Shown one piece after another: positions 29,229 to 39,628 of a stretch of DNA of 64,000 nt. Position numbers and translations under genes: made by a program. Origin of the DNA: Blautia sp. MSJ-19 (lineage in GTDB: Bacteria > Bacillota > Clostridia > Lachnospirales > Lachnospiraceae). The stretch lies in assembly GCF_018918125.1 (NCBI RefSeq), contig NZ_JAHLQA010000017.1, forward strand, positions 1 through 64,000, in the 5' to 3' direction. Below the pieces are notes generated by a model. The model was not told where the DNA came from. It saw nothing but the letters and a program-made list of their open reading frames with translations, and did not search any database. Position 1 is the first letter of the stretch; each line of letters opens with the position of its first letter.

Positions 29229-30661
29229 AAGGAGCACCTCAGAAAATAAAAAAGCAGATGGGGCTTGAGAAACGTATGAACAGGCTTCTGTTCAGTACAA
29301 TGATTCCAATGGCCTGCCTGCTGGTTATTTTACTGCTGATCTTCTGGCAGTATGCCGGGCAGTACAATAAACTGTCAGAGAATCTGGCGGTCAGCAGTAA
29401 ATTTAATCTGAGTTTTAAGGATGAACTGGATCTGGAAATGTATTATCTGGCAATCGGTTCCAAAGAAGCCAGTGAACTGGATGATGTGGTGGGACAGGTA
29501 GAAGATGCTCAGAATATTATGGAAAAACTGCGTCAGAATACGTATCACGCCAGTGGGGTAAAATGCCTGAACAGCCTGGATGCGTATCTGGATAATCTGA
29601 AAAAGCGAATGCTACAGCTGATGGAGATTAAAGAATATGATAAACGAATGGAATTTATGGACAGTAACATTCGTATCATTACGGGGCTGATCATGCAGGA
29701 GATGCAGAATTATATCTATAATGAATCCATGTATCTCGTAAAGGTTGAGACGAGTCTTACCCGTCGGGTCAAGATACTGATCTCTGGAATGGCAGTACTT
29801 CTTCTTGCAACGCTGGGAATTCTTATGAGAAGATCGTTCCGTCTGACAGGTGGAATCATCCGGCCGGTAACGGAAATGCTGGATAAAGTAAAAAAAGTCG
29901 GACGTGGAAATTTTGATGTATTTCCGGTAAGTGCGGAGATTATAGAAATTGAAGAACTGGATCAGGGAATCAATAAGATGGCACACAGAATCAGCGGACT
30001 TCTGGAAAATGTCCGTCAGGAGAAAGAAATGCAGCATCTGACAGAGCTGCAGCTGATTCAGGCACAGGTTAATCCGCATTTTCTGTACAATACACTGGAT
30101 ACGATCGTATGGCTGATCGAGGGCGGTATGACGGATGATGCGGTAGAGATGATCTCCAGCCTTTCTGTTTTCTTCCGGACATCTCTTTCTAAGGGAAATG
30201 ATATTATTCCTCTTTCAGAAGAGGAGAGACATACCTTAAGTTATCTGGAGATTCAGCAGTTCCGCTATCGTGATATTCTGGAGTTTGAATTATCCATACC
30301 AAAAGAACTTGACGGGATACAGGTGCCGAAGCTTTCCATTCAGCCGCTTGCTGAAAATGCTCTTTATCATGGAATCAAAAACCGTCGTGGCAAAGGCAAG
30401 ATTACGATAACCGGAAGGGAAGAAGCGGATGCGATCGTTCTTACTGTCAGTGATAATGGACAGGGAATGACACCGGAACGGCTTCATGAGGTACAGGAGG
30501 CGATCCGGACGGGAGAGAGGGCTGGATTTGGACTGGCTGCCGTGGCAGAACGCATTGCGTTGTACTACGGACCGGGCTATGGAATGACGATTTCTTCTGA
30601 AGAAGGAGAGGGGACAACCGTAGAATTACGACTTGGAAAAAATATTCAACCGAAATCGTAA
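29225..30661 (+). CDS. Sensor histidine kinase, YesM family (third system)
   Basis: 478 residues. Membrane helices lie at about 21-43 and 184-201 around a shorter, mostly helical extracytoplasmic domain of about 140 residues, unlike the larger sensors of the other two kinases. HAMP follows (IIRPVTEMLDKV). The phospho-acceptor His is in QVNPHFLYNTLDTIVWL (about 285), with N box LAENALYHG and G box SDNGQGMTP. The downstream arabinose-type transporter is the likely target. Confidence 0.92.
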   Translation: MKGAPQKIKKQMGLEKRMNRLLFSTMIPMACLLVILLLIFWQYAGQYNKLSENLAVSSKFNLSFKDELDLEMYYLAIGSKEASELDDVVGQVEDAQNIMEKLRQNTYHASGVKCLNSLDAYLDNLKKRMLQLMEIKEYDKRMEFMDSNIRIITGLIMQEMQNYIYNESMYLVKVETSLTRRVKILISGMAVLLLATLGILMRRSFRLTGGIIRPVTEMLDKVKKVGRGNFDVFPVSAEIIEIEELDQGINKMAHRISGLLENVRQEKEMQHLTELQLIQAQVNPHFLYNTLDTIVWLIEGGMTDDAVEMISSLSVFFRTSLSKGNDIIPLSEEERHTLSYLEIQQFRYRDILEFELSIPKELDGIQVPKLSIQPLAENALYHGIKNRRGKGKITITGREEADAIVLTVSDNGQGMTPERLHEVQEAIRTGERAGFGLAAVAERIALYYGPGYGMTISSEEGEGTTVELRLGKNIQPKS

Positions 30662-30750
30662 AAAATCCAACCTGTTAAAAATAAAACAGAAAGATAGATA
30701 AAAGACTGAACTTTTTTCCGAAAATAATCCATGGAGTTTTCGTATCAAAT

Positions 30751-30759
30751 TGCTATAAT
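30751..30759 (+). promoter_or_regulatory. Extended -10 promoter of the second CUT2 operon
   Basis: TGC followed by TATAAT, about 50 bp before the binding-protein start. No good -35 box is visible, which suits an activator-dependent promoter. Confidence 0.5.
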
Positions 30760-30807
30760 AAAACCATCTTAAAAAACACGAAACAAATGTAAAGGGAGGA
30801 TTACAAA

Positions 30808-31845
30808 ATGAAGAAAAAAATGGTGACCGCACTCTTGGCAGTATCTATGTTAGCAGGACTTTCCGCAGTGAACGTTATGGCAGCGGACGATGACACTATT
30901 ACAGTTGGTTTCTCACAGGTAGGTGCAGAATCTGACTGGCGTACTGCAAACACAGAATCCATGAAAGCTACTTTCTCAACAGATAACGGATATGAGCTGA
31001 TCTTTGATGATGCTCAGCAGAAACAGGAAAATCAGCTGACAGCGATCCGTAACTTTATCCAGCAGGAAGTTGACTATATCGTACTTGCACCTGTAACTGA
31101 GACTGGTTGGGATACAGTACTTCAGGAAGCAAAAGACGCAGGAATTCCGGTTATCATCGTTGACCGTATGGTAGATGTATCTGACGACAGTCTCTACACC
31201 GCATGGGTAGGATCAAACTTCAAACTGGAAGGTCAGAAAGCAATGGCATGGCTGGATGCATACCTTGAAGCAAAAGGCCGTGGCGACGAAGAAATCAATC
31301 TTGTTGATATCCAGGGAACCATCGGAGCATCTGCTCAGATCGGACGTACCGAAGGATTTGATGAAGCTGTAGAAGCTCATGACAACTGGACAACACTTGC
31401 TCAGCAGTCCGGTGAATTCACACAGGCTAAAGGACAGGAAGTTATGGAATCTATCCTGAAACAGAGCGGTGACGATATCGACGTTGTATACTGCGAGAAC
31501 GATAACGAAGCATTTGGTGCAATCGATGCGATCAAAGCAGCAGGATATGAAGTAGGCGGCGAAGAAGGCCAGATCCTTGTAATGTCCTTCGATACCACAA
31601 ACGCAGGTCTTACACAGACACTTTCCGGAGAAATCACATGTGATACAGAGTGTAACCCACTCCACGGACCACGTGTAGAAGAAATCATCCAGAAACTGGA
31701 AGCCGGCGAAGATGTTGACAAACAGGCATATGTAGACGAAGTTGCATTTGCAGCTGATGATACAGTAACAAAAGTTACAATCGATGGAACAGATTATGAC
31801 ATCACACCGATCACTCAGGAAATCATCGACGGACGTGCATACTAA
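30808..31845 (+). CDS. Sugar-binding protein of the second CUT2 ABC transporter (YtfQ-like)
   Basis: 345 residues. The signal peptide (residues 1-25, ending NVMAAD) lacks a lipobox Cys. The mature part is close in style to the galactofuranose/arabinose-type binding protein YtfQ: GFSQVGAESDWRTANTESMK, FIQQEVDYIVLAPVTETGW, PVIIVDRMV and FDTTNAGL. The ligand cannot be read from sequence; the araA, kinase and araD genes at the end of the same block suggest L-arabinose or arabinose-containing sugars. Ribosome-binding site GGGAGG. Confidence 0.9.
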   Translation: MKKKMVTALLAVSMLAGLSAVNVMAADDDTITVGFSQVGAESDWRTANTESMKATFSTDNGYELIFDDAQQKQENQLTAIRNFIQQEVDYIVLAPVTETGWDTVLQEAKDAGIPVIIVDRMVDVSDDSLYTAWVGSNFKLEGQKAMAWLDAYLEAKGRGDEEINLVDIQGTIGASAQIGRTEGFDEAVEAHDNWTTLAQQSGEFTQAKGQEVMESILKQSGDDIDVVYCENDNEAFGAIDAIKAAGYEVGGEEGQILVMSFDTTNAGLTQTLSGEITCDTECNPLHGPRVEEIIQKLEAGEDVDKQAYVDEVAFAADDTVTKVTIDGTDYDITPITQEIIDGRAY

Positions 31846-31895
31846 TCTTGAATAACTTGAAATTAAACTGAAGCATAGTTATAAGTAATGAGCCC

Positions 31896-31948
31896 GGGGC
31901 GTGGAACAGGATCCAGATCAGACGGATTTTATGGGCCACGCCCCTTTT
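31896..31948 (+). terminator. Hairpin with T tail between binding protein and ATPase (probable attenuator)
   Basis: GGGGCGTGG (31896-31904) pairs perfectly with CCACGCCCC (31936-31944), followed by TTTT. Genes on both sides belong to one transporter, so partial read-through is expected. Confidence 0.65.
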
Positions 31949-32010
31949 GCGCTCAAAAACAGGCAAAATAAAGGAAAAAATGGAATAAAACAGGGAATGG
32001 AGGAAAGAAA

Positions 32011-33534
32011 ATGGAACAAAACGTTGTTTTGGAAATGCGTGATATAAGTAAAAATTTCACCGGTGTCCGTGCCCTTTCCCATGTGGATTTTACACTTCGC
32101 AAAGGCGAGATCCATGCACTGATGGGAGAAAACGGAGCCGGAAAATCAACACTGATCAAAGTTCTGACCGGTGTACATGAATTCGAAAGCGGTTCCATTC
32201 ATATGAATGGTGAAAATAAAGATATTATCAATCATTCTCCACAGGAGGCACAGGCAAATGGAATCAGTACGGTTTACCAGGAAGTAAACCTCTGCCCGAA
32301 CCTGACTGTTGCGGAAAACCTGTTTATCGGCCGTGAGCCGCGAAACAAGGTTGGAATGATCAACTGGAAAGAAATGAATGCACGTTCTGCGAAGCTTCTG
32401 GAAAGCTTGAATATTAATGTTCCGTCGACACAGATGCTGGATGAATGTTCTGTAGCGATCCAGCAGATGATCGCGATCGCACGTGCAGTCGATATGAAAT
32501 GTAAGGTTCTGATCCTGGATGAGCCGACTTCCTCTCTGGATGATGAAGAAGTAGAGAAACTGTTTGTTCTGATGCGCAGACTTCGTGGGGAAGGGGTAGG
32601 AATCATTTTTGTTACACATTTCCTGGAGCAGGTGTATGCAGTCTGTGACAGGATCACAGTACTTCGAAATGGTGAACTGGTAGGAGAATATGAAACAAAA
32701 GATCTTCCACGAGTTATGCTGGTTGCCAAGATGATGGGTAAAGACTTTGATGACCTGGCGGATATCAAGGGAGATCATAAAGATAAAAAAGTCTTCTCCG
32801 ATACACCGGTTATTGAGGCGAGCGGACTTGGACATAAAGGAACGATCAAACCGTTTGATCTCAAGATCAACAAAGGTGAGGTCATCGGACTCACCGGACT
32901 CCTTGGTTCCGGACGTTCAGAACTGGTTCGTTCTATCTACGGTGCGGACAAGGCAGACAGCGGAACACTGAAAGTAAATGGAAAAGAGGCTAAGATCAAC
33001 AGCCCTCTGGATGCTATGAAACTTGGTATGGCATATCTTCCGGAAGACCGTAAAGCAGAAGGAATCATTGCAGATCTTTCTGTAAGAGAGAATATTATTA
33101 TTGCAATGCAGGCGAAGAAGGGCATGTTCCATCCGATGAGCCGCAAGGAGATGGAAGAAGCAGCTGATAAATATATAGATATGCTGCAGATCAAGACCGC
33201 GAGCCGTGAGACCCCAATCAAGAGTCTCTCCGGTGGTAACCAGCAGAAAGTTATCCTTGGTCGCTGGCTTCTGACAAATCCGGAATATCTGATTCTGGAT
33301 GAGCCGACACGAGGTATCGATATCGGAACCAAGACAGAAATCCAGAAGATCGTTCTGGATCTTGCAGATCAGGGAATGGCAGTAACCTTCATTTCCTCAG
33401 AAGTAGAAGAAATGCTCCGTACCTGTTCCAGAATGGCAGTCCTTCGAGATGGTGAAAAAGTCGGAGAACTGGAAGAGAGCGAGCTTTCACAGAGCAACAT
33501 CATGAAAGCGATTGCAGGAGGTGACGATAAATGA
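32011..33534 (+). CDS. CUT2 ABC transporter ATP-binding protein (YtfR-like, two nucleotide-binding domains)
   Basis: 507 residues. Domain 1 has Walker A GENGAGKST (about 38-46), a Q-loop TVYQEVNLCPNL and Walker B ILDEPTSSLD. Domain 2 has the degenerate Walker A region GLLGSGRSELVR, signature LSGGNQQKVILGRW and Walker B ILDEPTRGID. All key motifs of the YtfR/RbsA family are intact, unlike the ATPase of the first CUT2 system. It overlaps the next gene by four bases. Confidence 0.93.
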   Translation: MEQNVVLEMRDISKNFTGVRALSHVDFTLRKGEIHALMGENGAGKSTLIKVLTGVHEFESGSIHMNGENKDIINHSPQEAQANGISTVYQEVNLCPNLTVAENLFIGREPRNKVGMINWKEMNARSAKLLESLNINVPSTQMLDECSVAIQQMIAIARAVDMKCKVLILDEPTSSLDDEEVEKLFVLMRRLRGEGVGIIFVTHFLEQVYAVCDRITVLRNGELVGEYETKDLPRVMLVAKMMGKDFDDLADIKGDHKDKKVFSDTPVIEASGLGHKGTIKPFDLKINKGEVIGLTGLLGSGRSELVRSIYGADKADSGTLKVNGKEAKINSPLDAMKLGMAYLPEDRKAEGIIADLSVRENIIIAMQAKKGMFHPMSRKEMEEAADKYIDMLQIKTASRETPIKSLSGGNQQKVILGRWLLTNPEYLILDEPTRGIDIGTKTEIQKIVLDLADQGMAVTFISSEVEEMLRTCSRMAVLRDGEKVGELEESELSQSNIMKAIAGGDDK

Positions 33535-34589
33535 ACAACAGTAAATTAAAAAAGATCACGAGCGCGCGACTTTTTCTTCCTATCGTGTGTCTGATCGCGG
33601 TACTTCTGATCAATGTGATCAAGACTCCGGACTTCTTTAATATTACAATTCGAAATGGTGTCCTTTATGGATATGTTATTGACGTTATCAATCGTGCTTC
33701 TGAACTGGTAATCCTTGCAGTCGGCATGACACTTGTTACCGCAGCATCCGGTGGACAGGATATCAGTGTCGGTGCTGTTATGGCAGTTGCAGCAGCTGTT
33801 TGCTGCCAGATCTTATCCGGTGGTGCATCTTCTGTAACAGCATATCAGAATTCCATTATCCTTGCAGTTATCGCAGCACTTCTTGCTTCTGCACTGTGCG
33901 GTGCATTCAATGGATTTCTGGTAGCAAAGCTCAATATTCAGCCGATGGTTGCGACCCTGATCCTTTATACGGCCGGCCGTGGTATTGCACAGCTCGTAAC
34001 AAACGGACAGATTACATACATCCGTGTACCATCTTTCCAGATGGCAGGTGGATATATTGGTAAATCTCCGGTTCCGACACCGGTTCTTTTCGCAATCGTA
34101 ACTGTAGTTATTGTAGCTTTGATTTTAAAAAAGACAGCTCTTGGACTTTACATTGAAAGTGTTGGTATCAATGGAAAAGCAGCTCGTCTGGTAGGCCTTA
34201 ATTCTACCATGATCAAATTCCTGACTTATGTGATCTGTGGTGTTCTTGCGGGAATCGCCGGACTGGTGGCATCCAGCCGTATCTATTCTGCAGATGCAAA
34301 TAACATCGGTCTGAACCTTGAGATGGATGCCATCCTGGCAGTTGCACTTGGTGGTAACTTCCTTGGTGGTGGTAAATTCAGTCTGATCGGTTCCGTAATT
34401 GGAGCTTATACGATCCAGGCACTGACAACAACTCTGTATGCGATGAATGTAAAAGCCGATCAGCTGCCTGTTTATAAGGCGATCGTTGTTATCATCATTG
34501 TAACCTTACAGAGTGATGTATTTAAGAAATTCGTTGCAAATCACAGAAGCAAAAAAGTTTCCGTTGCAGCAGAGGGAGGTCAGAAATAA
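33531..34589 (+). CDS. CUT2 ABC transporter permease (YtfT-like)
   Basis: 352 residues, about ten hydrophobic segments. The core motif reads TAASGGQDISVGAVMAVAAA (about residues 64-83). It overlaps the ATPase gene and, by one base (TAATG), the next permease. The tight coupling indicates one transport complex. Confidence 0.92.
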   Translation: MNNSKLKKITSARLFLPIVCLIAVLLINVIKTPDFFNITIRNGVLYGYVIDVINRASELVILAVGMTLVTAASGGQDISVGAVMAVAAAVCCQILSGGASSVTAYQNSIILAVIAALLASALCGAFNGFLVAKLNIQPMVATLILYTAGRGIAQLVTNGQITYIRVPSFQMAGGYIGKSPVPTPVLFAIVTVVIVALILKKTALGLYIESVGINGKAARLVGLNSTMIKFLTYVICGVLAGIAGLVASSRIYSADANNIGLNLEMDAILAVALGGNFLGGGKFSLIGSVIGAYTIQALTTTLYAMNVKADQLPVYKAIVVIIIVTLQSDVFKKFVANHRSKKVSVAAEGGQK

Positions 34590-35599
34590 TGAAACAGAAA
34601 AAGAAAATGACAAGTACCGGATTTCTGCTGCTGATCACGATCGTTCTGTTCTTCGTTATGTATGCAGCAGGTATGGTGATCTTTGCAGACAAAGGTTTTG
34701 CCAAACCGCAGATGTTTCTGAATCTTTTTGTATCCAATGCAGGTCTTCTCGTTATTTCCTGTGGCCTGACAATCGTTATGATCACCGGTGGTATTGATAT
34801 TTCCGTTGGTTCCGTAACAGCACTTGTCTGCATGGTTATGGCAGATCTTATGGAAAATAAAGGTGTGAGCGCCTATGTGGCAGTCCTTGCAGCACTTCTG
34901 ATCGGTCTTGCCTTTGGTATCGTACAGGGCTTCCTTGTAACTTACATGGGAATCCAGCCATTTATCGTAACACTTGCCGGCATGTTCTTTGGACGTGGTA
35001 TGACAGCAATCATCAGTACTGAGATGATTTCCATCAAAAACGAAGTATTTCTGAAATGGGCAAATTACCGTTTCTACATGCCGTTTGGTTCTACAAACAA
35101 AAAAGGCAAATTTATCCCGGCGTACATCCCGCCGACAGTAGTGATCGCAATCATCGTAGTTCTCATTATCGCAGTACTTCTGAAATATTTCAAATTCGGA
35201 CGTAAACTGTATGCGATCGGCGGCAACAGACAGAGTGCCCTGATGATGGGACTTGATGTCAAGAAAACAATGTTCCGTGCCTATGTACTGGATGGCTTTC
35301 TTGCAGGACTTGGCGGATTCCTTTTCTGCCTCAACAGCTGTGCCGGTTTCGTAGAGCAGGCAAAAGGTCTTGAGATGGATGCAATCTCCTCAGCCGTTAT
35401 CGGTGGAACACTTCTTTCCGGTGGTGTTGGAACTCCGATCGGTTCCATGTTTGGTGTACTGATCAAAGGAACGATCTCCAGTCTGATCACTGCACAGGGT
35501 ACTTTATCAAGCTGGTGGGTACGAATCGTACTTTCCGCACTGCTCTGCTTCTTCATCGTGATCCAGTCCGTACTGGCATCTGCAAAGAAGAAAAAATAA
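34589..35599 (+). CDS. CUT2 ABC transporter permease (YjfF-like)
   Basis: 336 residues, hydrophobic, with MITGGIDISVGSVTALVCM as the core motif (about 64-82). It forms the second membrane subunit with the preceding permease, as in the ytfQRT-yjfF arrangement. The start codon overlaps the previous stop. Confidence 0.92.
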   Translation: MKQKKKMTSTGFLLLITIVLFFVMYAAGMVIFADKGFAKPQMFLNLFVSNAGLLVISCGLTIVMITGGIDISVGSVTALVCMVMADLMENKGVSAYVAVLAALLIGLAFGIVQGFLVTYMGIQPFIVTLAGMFFGRGMTAIISTEMISIKNEVFLKWANYRFYMPFGSTNKKGKFIPAYIPPTVVIAIIVVLIIAVLLKYFKFGRKLYAIGGNRQSALMMGLDVKKTMFRAYVLDGFLAGLGGFLFCLNSCAGFVEQAKGLEMDAISSAVIGGTLLSGGVGTPIGSMFGVLIKGTISSLITAQGTLSSWWVRIVLSALLCFFIVIQSVLASAKKKK

Positions 35600-35703
35600 T
35601 ATTAAAAAATTAGAATGTTTTTAAAAGATTACAATATGCCTGGGTACTCAGGAATGATAGTATACAAAAATAGCAGTATAGAAAAACAGGAGGTTTTTGA
35701 ATC

Positions 35704-37203
35704 ATGATCACAGGTAAAAATTACAAATTCTGGTTTTGCACAGGTTCACAGGATCTTTATGGAGATGAGTGTTTAAGAAAAGTAGCAGAGCACTCCAGAA
35801 TCATCGTAGAAGAACTGAACAAATCCGGCGTTCTTCCATTTGAACTCGTATGGAAACCGACACTGATCACAAATGAACTGATCCGTAAAACATTCAACGA
35901 GGCAAATGACGACGAAGAATGCGCTGGTGTGATCACATGGATGCACACCTTCTCACCGGCAAAATCCTGGATCCTTGGTCTGAAAGAATACAGAAAACCG
36001 CTGTGCCATCTGCACACACAGTTTAACGAAGAAATCCCATATGACACGATCGACATGGATTTCATGAATGAAAACCAGTCCGCTCATGGTGGAAGAGAGT
36101 ATGGACATATTGTTACCCGCATGGGAATCGAGAGAAAAGTCATCGTTGGACACTGGGCTGATAAGAAAGTTCAGGAGCGACTGGCATCCTGGATGCGTAC
36201 CGCAGTCGGAATCATGGAAAGCAGCCATATCCGTGTATGCCGTGTCGCTGACAATATGAGAAATGTAGCTGTTACCGAGGGCGATAAAGTAGAAGCACAG
36301 ATTAAATTCGGATGGGAAGTTGACGCTTATCCGGTCAACGAAGTATGTGATTATGTGAAGGATGTTTCCAAAGGCGATATTGATGTTTTGGTCGAAGAAT
36401 ATTATAATAAATATGACATTCTTCTTGAGGGCAGAGACCCGGAAGAATTCAAACGTCATGTAGCAGTACAGGCAGCAATTGAGATCGGATTTGAGAGATT
36501 CCTGGAAGAAAAGAATTATCAGGCAGTGGTTACTCATTTCGGCGATCTTGGCGGCTTACAGCAGCTTCCGGGACTGGCAATGCAGCGCCTTATGGAGAAG
36601 GGATATGGATTTGGCGCAGAAGGTGACTGGAAGACAGCAGCAATGGTTCGTCTGATGAAGATCATGACTGCAGGCGTGAAGGATGCGAAGGGAACTTCTT
36701 TCATGGAAGATTATACATACAATCTTGTTCCGGGTAAGGAAGGCATTCTTCAGTCACATATGCTGGAAGTCTGCCCGACTATCGCGGATGGCAGGATCGG
36801 CATCAAAGTATGCCCGCTTTCCATGGGTGACAGAGAAGACCCGGCAAGACTTGTATTTACATCCAAGACAGGATCGGCGATTGCAACTTCTCTGATCGAT
36901 CTTGGTGACAGATTCCGTCTGATCATCAATGATGTTGAGTGCAAGAAGACAGAGAAACCGATGCCGAAACTTCCGGTAGGAAGTGCATTCTGGACTCCGC
37001 AGCCGGATCTGGCAACAGGAGCGGAGGCATGGATCCTCGCAGGAGGCGCTCATCATACTGCATTTTCCTATGACCTGACTGCTGAACAGATGGGTGACTG
37101 GGCAGCAGCAATGGGAATCGAAGCTGTCTACATTGACAAGGATACAACCATCCGCAACTTCAAGAATGAGCTGAGATGGAATGAGCTTGCATTCAGGAAA
37201 TAA
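35704..37203 (+). CDS. araA: L-arabinose isomerase
   Basis: Cytoplasmic Mn-dependent conversion of L-arabinose to L-ribulose, first step of arabinose use. 499 residues, the usual length. FWFCTGSQDLYG at the N-terminus, CAGVITWMHTFSPAKSW, GFGAEGDWKTAAMVR (metal and catalytic Glu region, about 300-312) and the HHTAFSYDL segment near the C-terminus (about 450) are diagnostic. Strong AGGAGG site. It lies 104 bp after the permease gene, so co-transcription with the transporter is plausible. Confidence 0.97.
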   Translation: MITGKNYKFWFCTGSQDLYGDECLRKVAEHSRIIVEELNKSGVLPFELVWKPTLITNELIRKTFNEANDDEECAGVITWMHTFSPAKSWILGLKEYRKPLCHLHTQFNEEIPYDTIDMDFMNENQSAHGGREYGHIVTRMGIERKVIVGHWADKKVQERLASWMRTAVGIMESSHIRVCRVADNMRNVAVTEGDKVEAQIKFGWEVDAYPVNEVCDYVKDVSKGDIDVLVEEYYNKYDILLEGRDPEEFKRHVAVQAAIEIGFERFLEEKNYQAVVTHFGDLGGLQQLPGLAMQRLMEKGYGFGAEGDWKTAAMVRLMKIMTAGVKDAKGTSFMEDYTYNLVPGKEGILQSHMLEVCPTIADGRIGIKVCPLSMGDREDPARLVFTSKTGSAIATSLIDLGDRFRLIINDVECKKTEKPMPKLPVGSAFWTPQPDLATGAEAWILAGGAHHTAFSYDLTAEQMGDWAAAMGIEAVYIDKDTTIRNFKNELRWNELAFRK

Positions 37204-37245
37204 AAGGCGGATGTGACGAGCAAAACATTCGGGAGGAATTTTATA

Positions 37246-38844
37246 ATGAGTGAAGCAAAGACAGCTATTTTAAATAACAAAACAGCACTTGGAATAGAGT
37301 TCGGATCTACCAGAATCAAAGCGGTTCTGGTAGATGACAAATATAATCCGATCGCATCCGGAAGCTATGAGTGGGAGAACCGTTATGAAAACGGTGTATG
37401 GACCTACTCTCTGGATGATATCAGAAACGGTCTGCAGGGAAGCTACAGCGATCTGGTAAAGGATGTTCAGGAGAAATATGGAGTAGAGCTGACAAGTGTC
37501 GGTGCACTTGGAATCAGTGCCATGATGCATGGATATATGCCATTTGACAAGGAAGGGAAGCTTCTGGTTCCATTCCGTACCTGGAGAAACAACATCACAG
37601 GAGAAGCTTCTGAGAAACTTCTGGAGCTTTTCCAGTACAATATCCCGCAGAGATGGAGTATTGCACATCTGTATCAGGCGATCCTGAACGGAGAAGAGCA
37701 TGTGAAAGATATCGACTACATGTGCACACTGGAAGCTTATGTACACCGTATGCTGACAGGAAAACGTGTTCTTGGTATCGGTGATGCAGCAGGAATGTTC
37801 CCTGTTGATTCTGAGACAAAAGATTACAACCAGGAAATGGTTGAGAAATTTGACAAACTGGTAGAGCCTTACGGATTCCCGTGGAAACTCCGTGATATCA
37901 TGCCGGAAGTTCTGGTCGCAGGACAGGATGCCGGTACTCTGACAGAAGAGGGTGCGAAGTTCCTTGACCCGACAGGCAGACTCAAAGCCGGAATCCCGAT
38001 GTGCCCGCCGGAAGGTGACGCAGGAACCGGCATGGTAGCTACCAACAGCGTAAAACAGCGCACAGGAAACGTATCCGCAGGTACTTCCGTATTTGCAATG
38101 ATCGTTCTGGAAAAGGCACTTTCCAAACCATACAAAGAAATCGATATGGTAACCACACCGGCCGGCGATGCTGTTGCCATGGCACATTCCAACAACTGTA
38201 CTTCTGACCTGAATGCATGGGTAAATGTATTTAAGGAATTTGCAGAAGCAATGGGAATGGAAGTGGATATGAACAAGCTGTTCGGAACCCTTTACAACAA
38301 AGCACTGGAAGGTGATCCGGACTGCGGCGGACTTCTGTCATACTGCTATTTCTCCGGAGAGCATATGACAGGATTCGAAGAAGGACGTCCGTTATTCGTT
38401 CGTTCTCCTGAGAGCAAATTTACACTTGCAAACTTTATGAGAACTAATCTTTACACCTGCCTTGGAGCAATGCGCGTGGGCTTAAACATCCTGATCGACC
38501 AGGAGCATGTCAAGATCGACAGACTCTTAGGACACGGCGGACTGTTCAAGACCAAAGGTGTCGGACAGCAGATCCTTGCAGACGCAGTGAATGCACCGGT
38601 ATCTGTTATGTCAACCGCAGGTGAGGGCGGCGCATGGGGAATCGCACTTCTGGCAGCTTATCTCGTAGACAAGAAAGACGGAGAGACTCTGGATGAATTC
38701 CTGGACAATCGTGTATTTGCCGGAAATGAAGGAAGCACTCTTGATCCGAAACCGGAAGGCGTAGAAGGATTCAACAAGTTTATGGACAGATATCTCAAAG
38801 GCCTGCCGATCGAACGGGCAGCAGTGGAATCAAAAATCTGGTAA
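37246..38844 (+). CDS. araB: FGGY-family carbohydrate kinase, probably L-ribulokinase
   Basis: Phosphorylates the isomerase product; its place between araA and araD indicates L-ribulose to L-ribulose-5-phosphate. I chose ATG at 37246 after GGGAGG, giving about 532 residues. N-terminal ATPase fold motif [16 protein letters not shown] (about 15-30), MMHGYMPFD, and the C-terminal FGGY motif region [19 protein letters not shown]. Its sequence style differs from classical AraB and resembles xylulokinase-like FGGY proteins, so the substrate rests mainly on context. Confidence 0.85.
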   Translation: MSEAKTAILNNKTALGIEFGSTRIKAVLVDDKYNPIASGSYEWENRYENGVWTYSLDDIRNGLQGSYSDLVKDVQEKYGVELTSVGALGISAMMHGYMPFDKEGKLLVPFRTWRNNITGEASEKLLELFQYNIPQRWSIAHLYQAILNGEEHVKDIDYMCTLEAYVHRMLTGKRVLGIGDAAGMFPVDSETKDYNQEMVEKFDKLVEPYGFPWKLRDIMPEVLVAGQDAGTLTEEGAKFLDPTGRLKAGIPMCPPEGDAGTGMVATNSVKQRTGNVSAGTSVFAMIVLEKALSKPYKEIDMVTTPAGDAVAMAHSNNCTSDLNAWVNVFKEFAEAMGMEVDMNKLFGTLYNKALEGDPDCGGLLSYCYFSGEHMTGFEEGRPLFVRSPESKFTLANFMRTNLYTCLGAMRVGLNILIDQEHVKIDRLLGHGGLFKTKGVGQQILADAVNAPVSVMSTAGEGGAWGIALLAAYLVDKKDGETLDEFLDNRVFAGNEGSTLDPKPEGVEGFNKFMDRYLKGLPIERAAVESKIW

Positions 38845-38860
38845 AAAATATTAAGAAATG

Positions 38861-38894
38861 CGGGGTACTGTGAACGGAGTGAGCAGTGCCCCTG
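38861..38894 (+). promoter_or_regulatory. Intra-operon hairpin between kinase and epimerase genes
   Basis: The GGGGTACTG and CAGTGCCCC arms in the 88-bp gap pair with one G-U. There is no T tail, so it is probably an mRNA-stability element. Confidence 0.4.
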
Positions 38895-38932
38895 GAGTCG
38901 TTTAAGAAACACATAAAAGGAGGAGAAAGAGA

Positions 38933-39628
38933 ATGCTTGAGAAATTAAAAGAAGAGGTATACAAAGCCAACATGGATCTGCCGAAATATGGTCTTGTAAC
39001 ATTTACCTGGGGAAATGTCAGTGGTATTGACCGTGAAAAAGGTCTGTTTGTTATCAAACCAAGCGGTGTGGAATATGAAAAGCTGAAACCAGAAGATATG
39101 GTAGTGGTAGATCTTCAGGGAAATAAAGTAGAGGGAGAATACAATCCGTCTTCTGATACTCCGACTCATGTGGTTCTTTACAATGAATTCCCAAATATCG
39201 GAGGAATCGTACATACACATTCGGAATGGGCAACAAGCTGGGCACAGGCAGGCAGAGCGATTCCGTGCTACGGAACGACGCATGCAGATTATATTTATGG
39301 GGAAGTTCCATGTGTACGTAATCTGACAAAAGATGAGATTGAGGAAGCTTATGAGAAGAATACAGGTATTCTGATCGCAGATCATTTCAGAAAGCTTGAC
39401 TATGAGGCTGTTCCGGCTGTACTCTGCAAGAATCACGGACCGTTTACGTGGGGTAAGGATGCACATGAAGCAGTGCATAATGCAGTGGTACTTGAGGAAG
39501 TTGCCAAGATGGCATGCCGCTGTGAGCTGATCAATCCACATGTAAAACCGGCACCGCAGGAACTGCAGGATAAGCATTATTACCGGAAACATGGAGAGAA
39601 TGCTTATTATGGACAGATTAAAAAGTGA
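38933..39628 (+). CDS. araD: L-ribulose-5-phosphate 4-epimerase
   Basis: Zn-dependent class II aldolase-family enzyme making D-xylulose-5-phosphate, linking arabinose use to the pentose phosphate pathway. 231 residues, standard length. Motifs are [21 protein letters not shown] (split around residues 25-45), the zinc ligands in [11 protein letters not shown] (about 95-105) and the C-terminal [20 protein letters not shown] site 7 nt upstream. Last gene of the arabinose block. Confidence 0.96.
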   Translation: MLEKLKEEVYKANMDLPKYGLVTFTWGNVSGIDREKGLFVIKPSGVEYEKLKPEDMVVVDLQGNKVEGEYNPSSDTPTHVVLYNEFPNIGGIVHTHSEWATSWAQAGRAIPCYGTTHADYIYGEVPCVRNLTKDEIEEAYEKNTGILIADHFRKLDYEAVPAVLCKNHGPFTWGKDAHEAVHNAVVLEEVAKMACRCELINPHVKPAPQELQDKHYYRKHGENAYYGQIKK

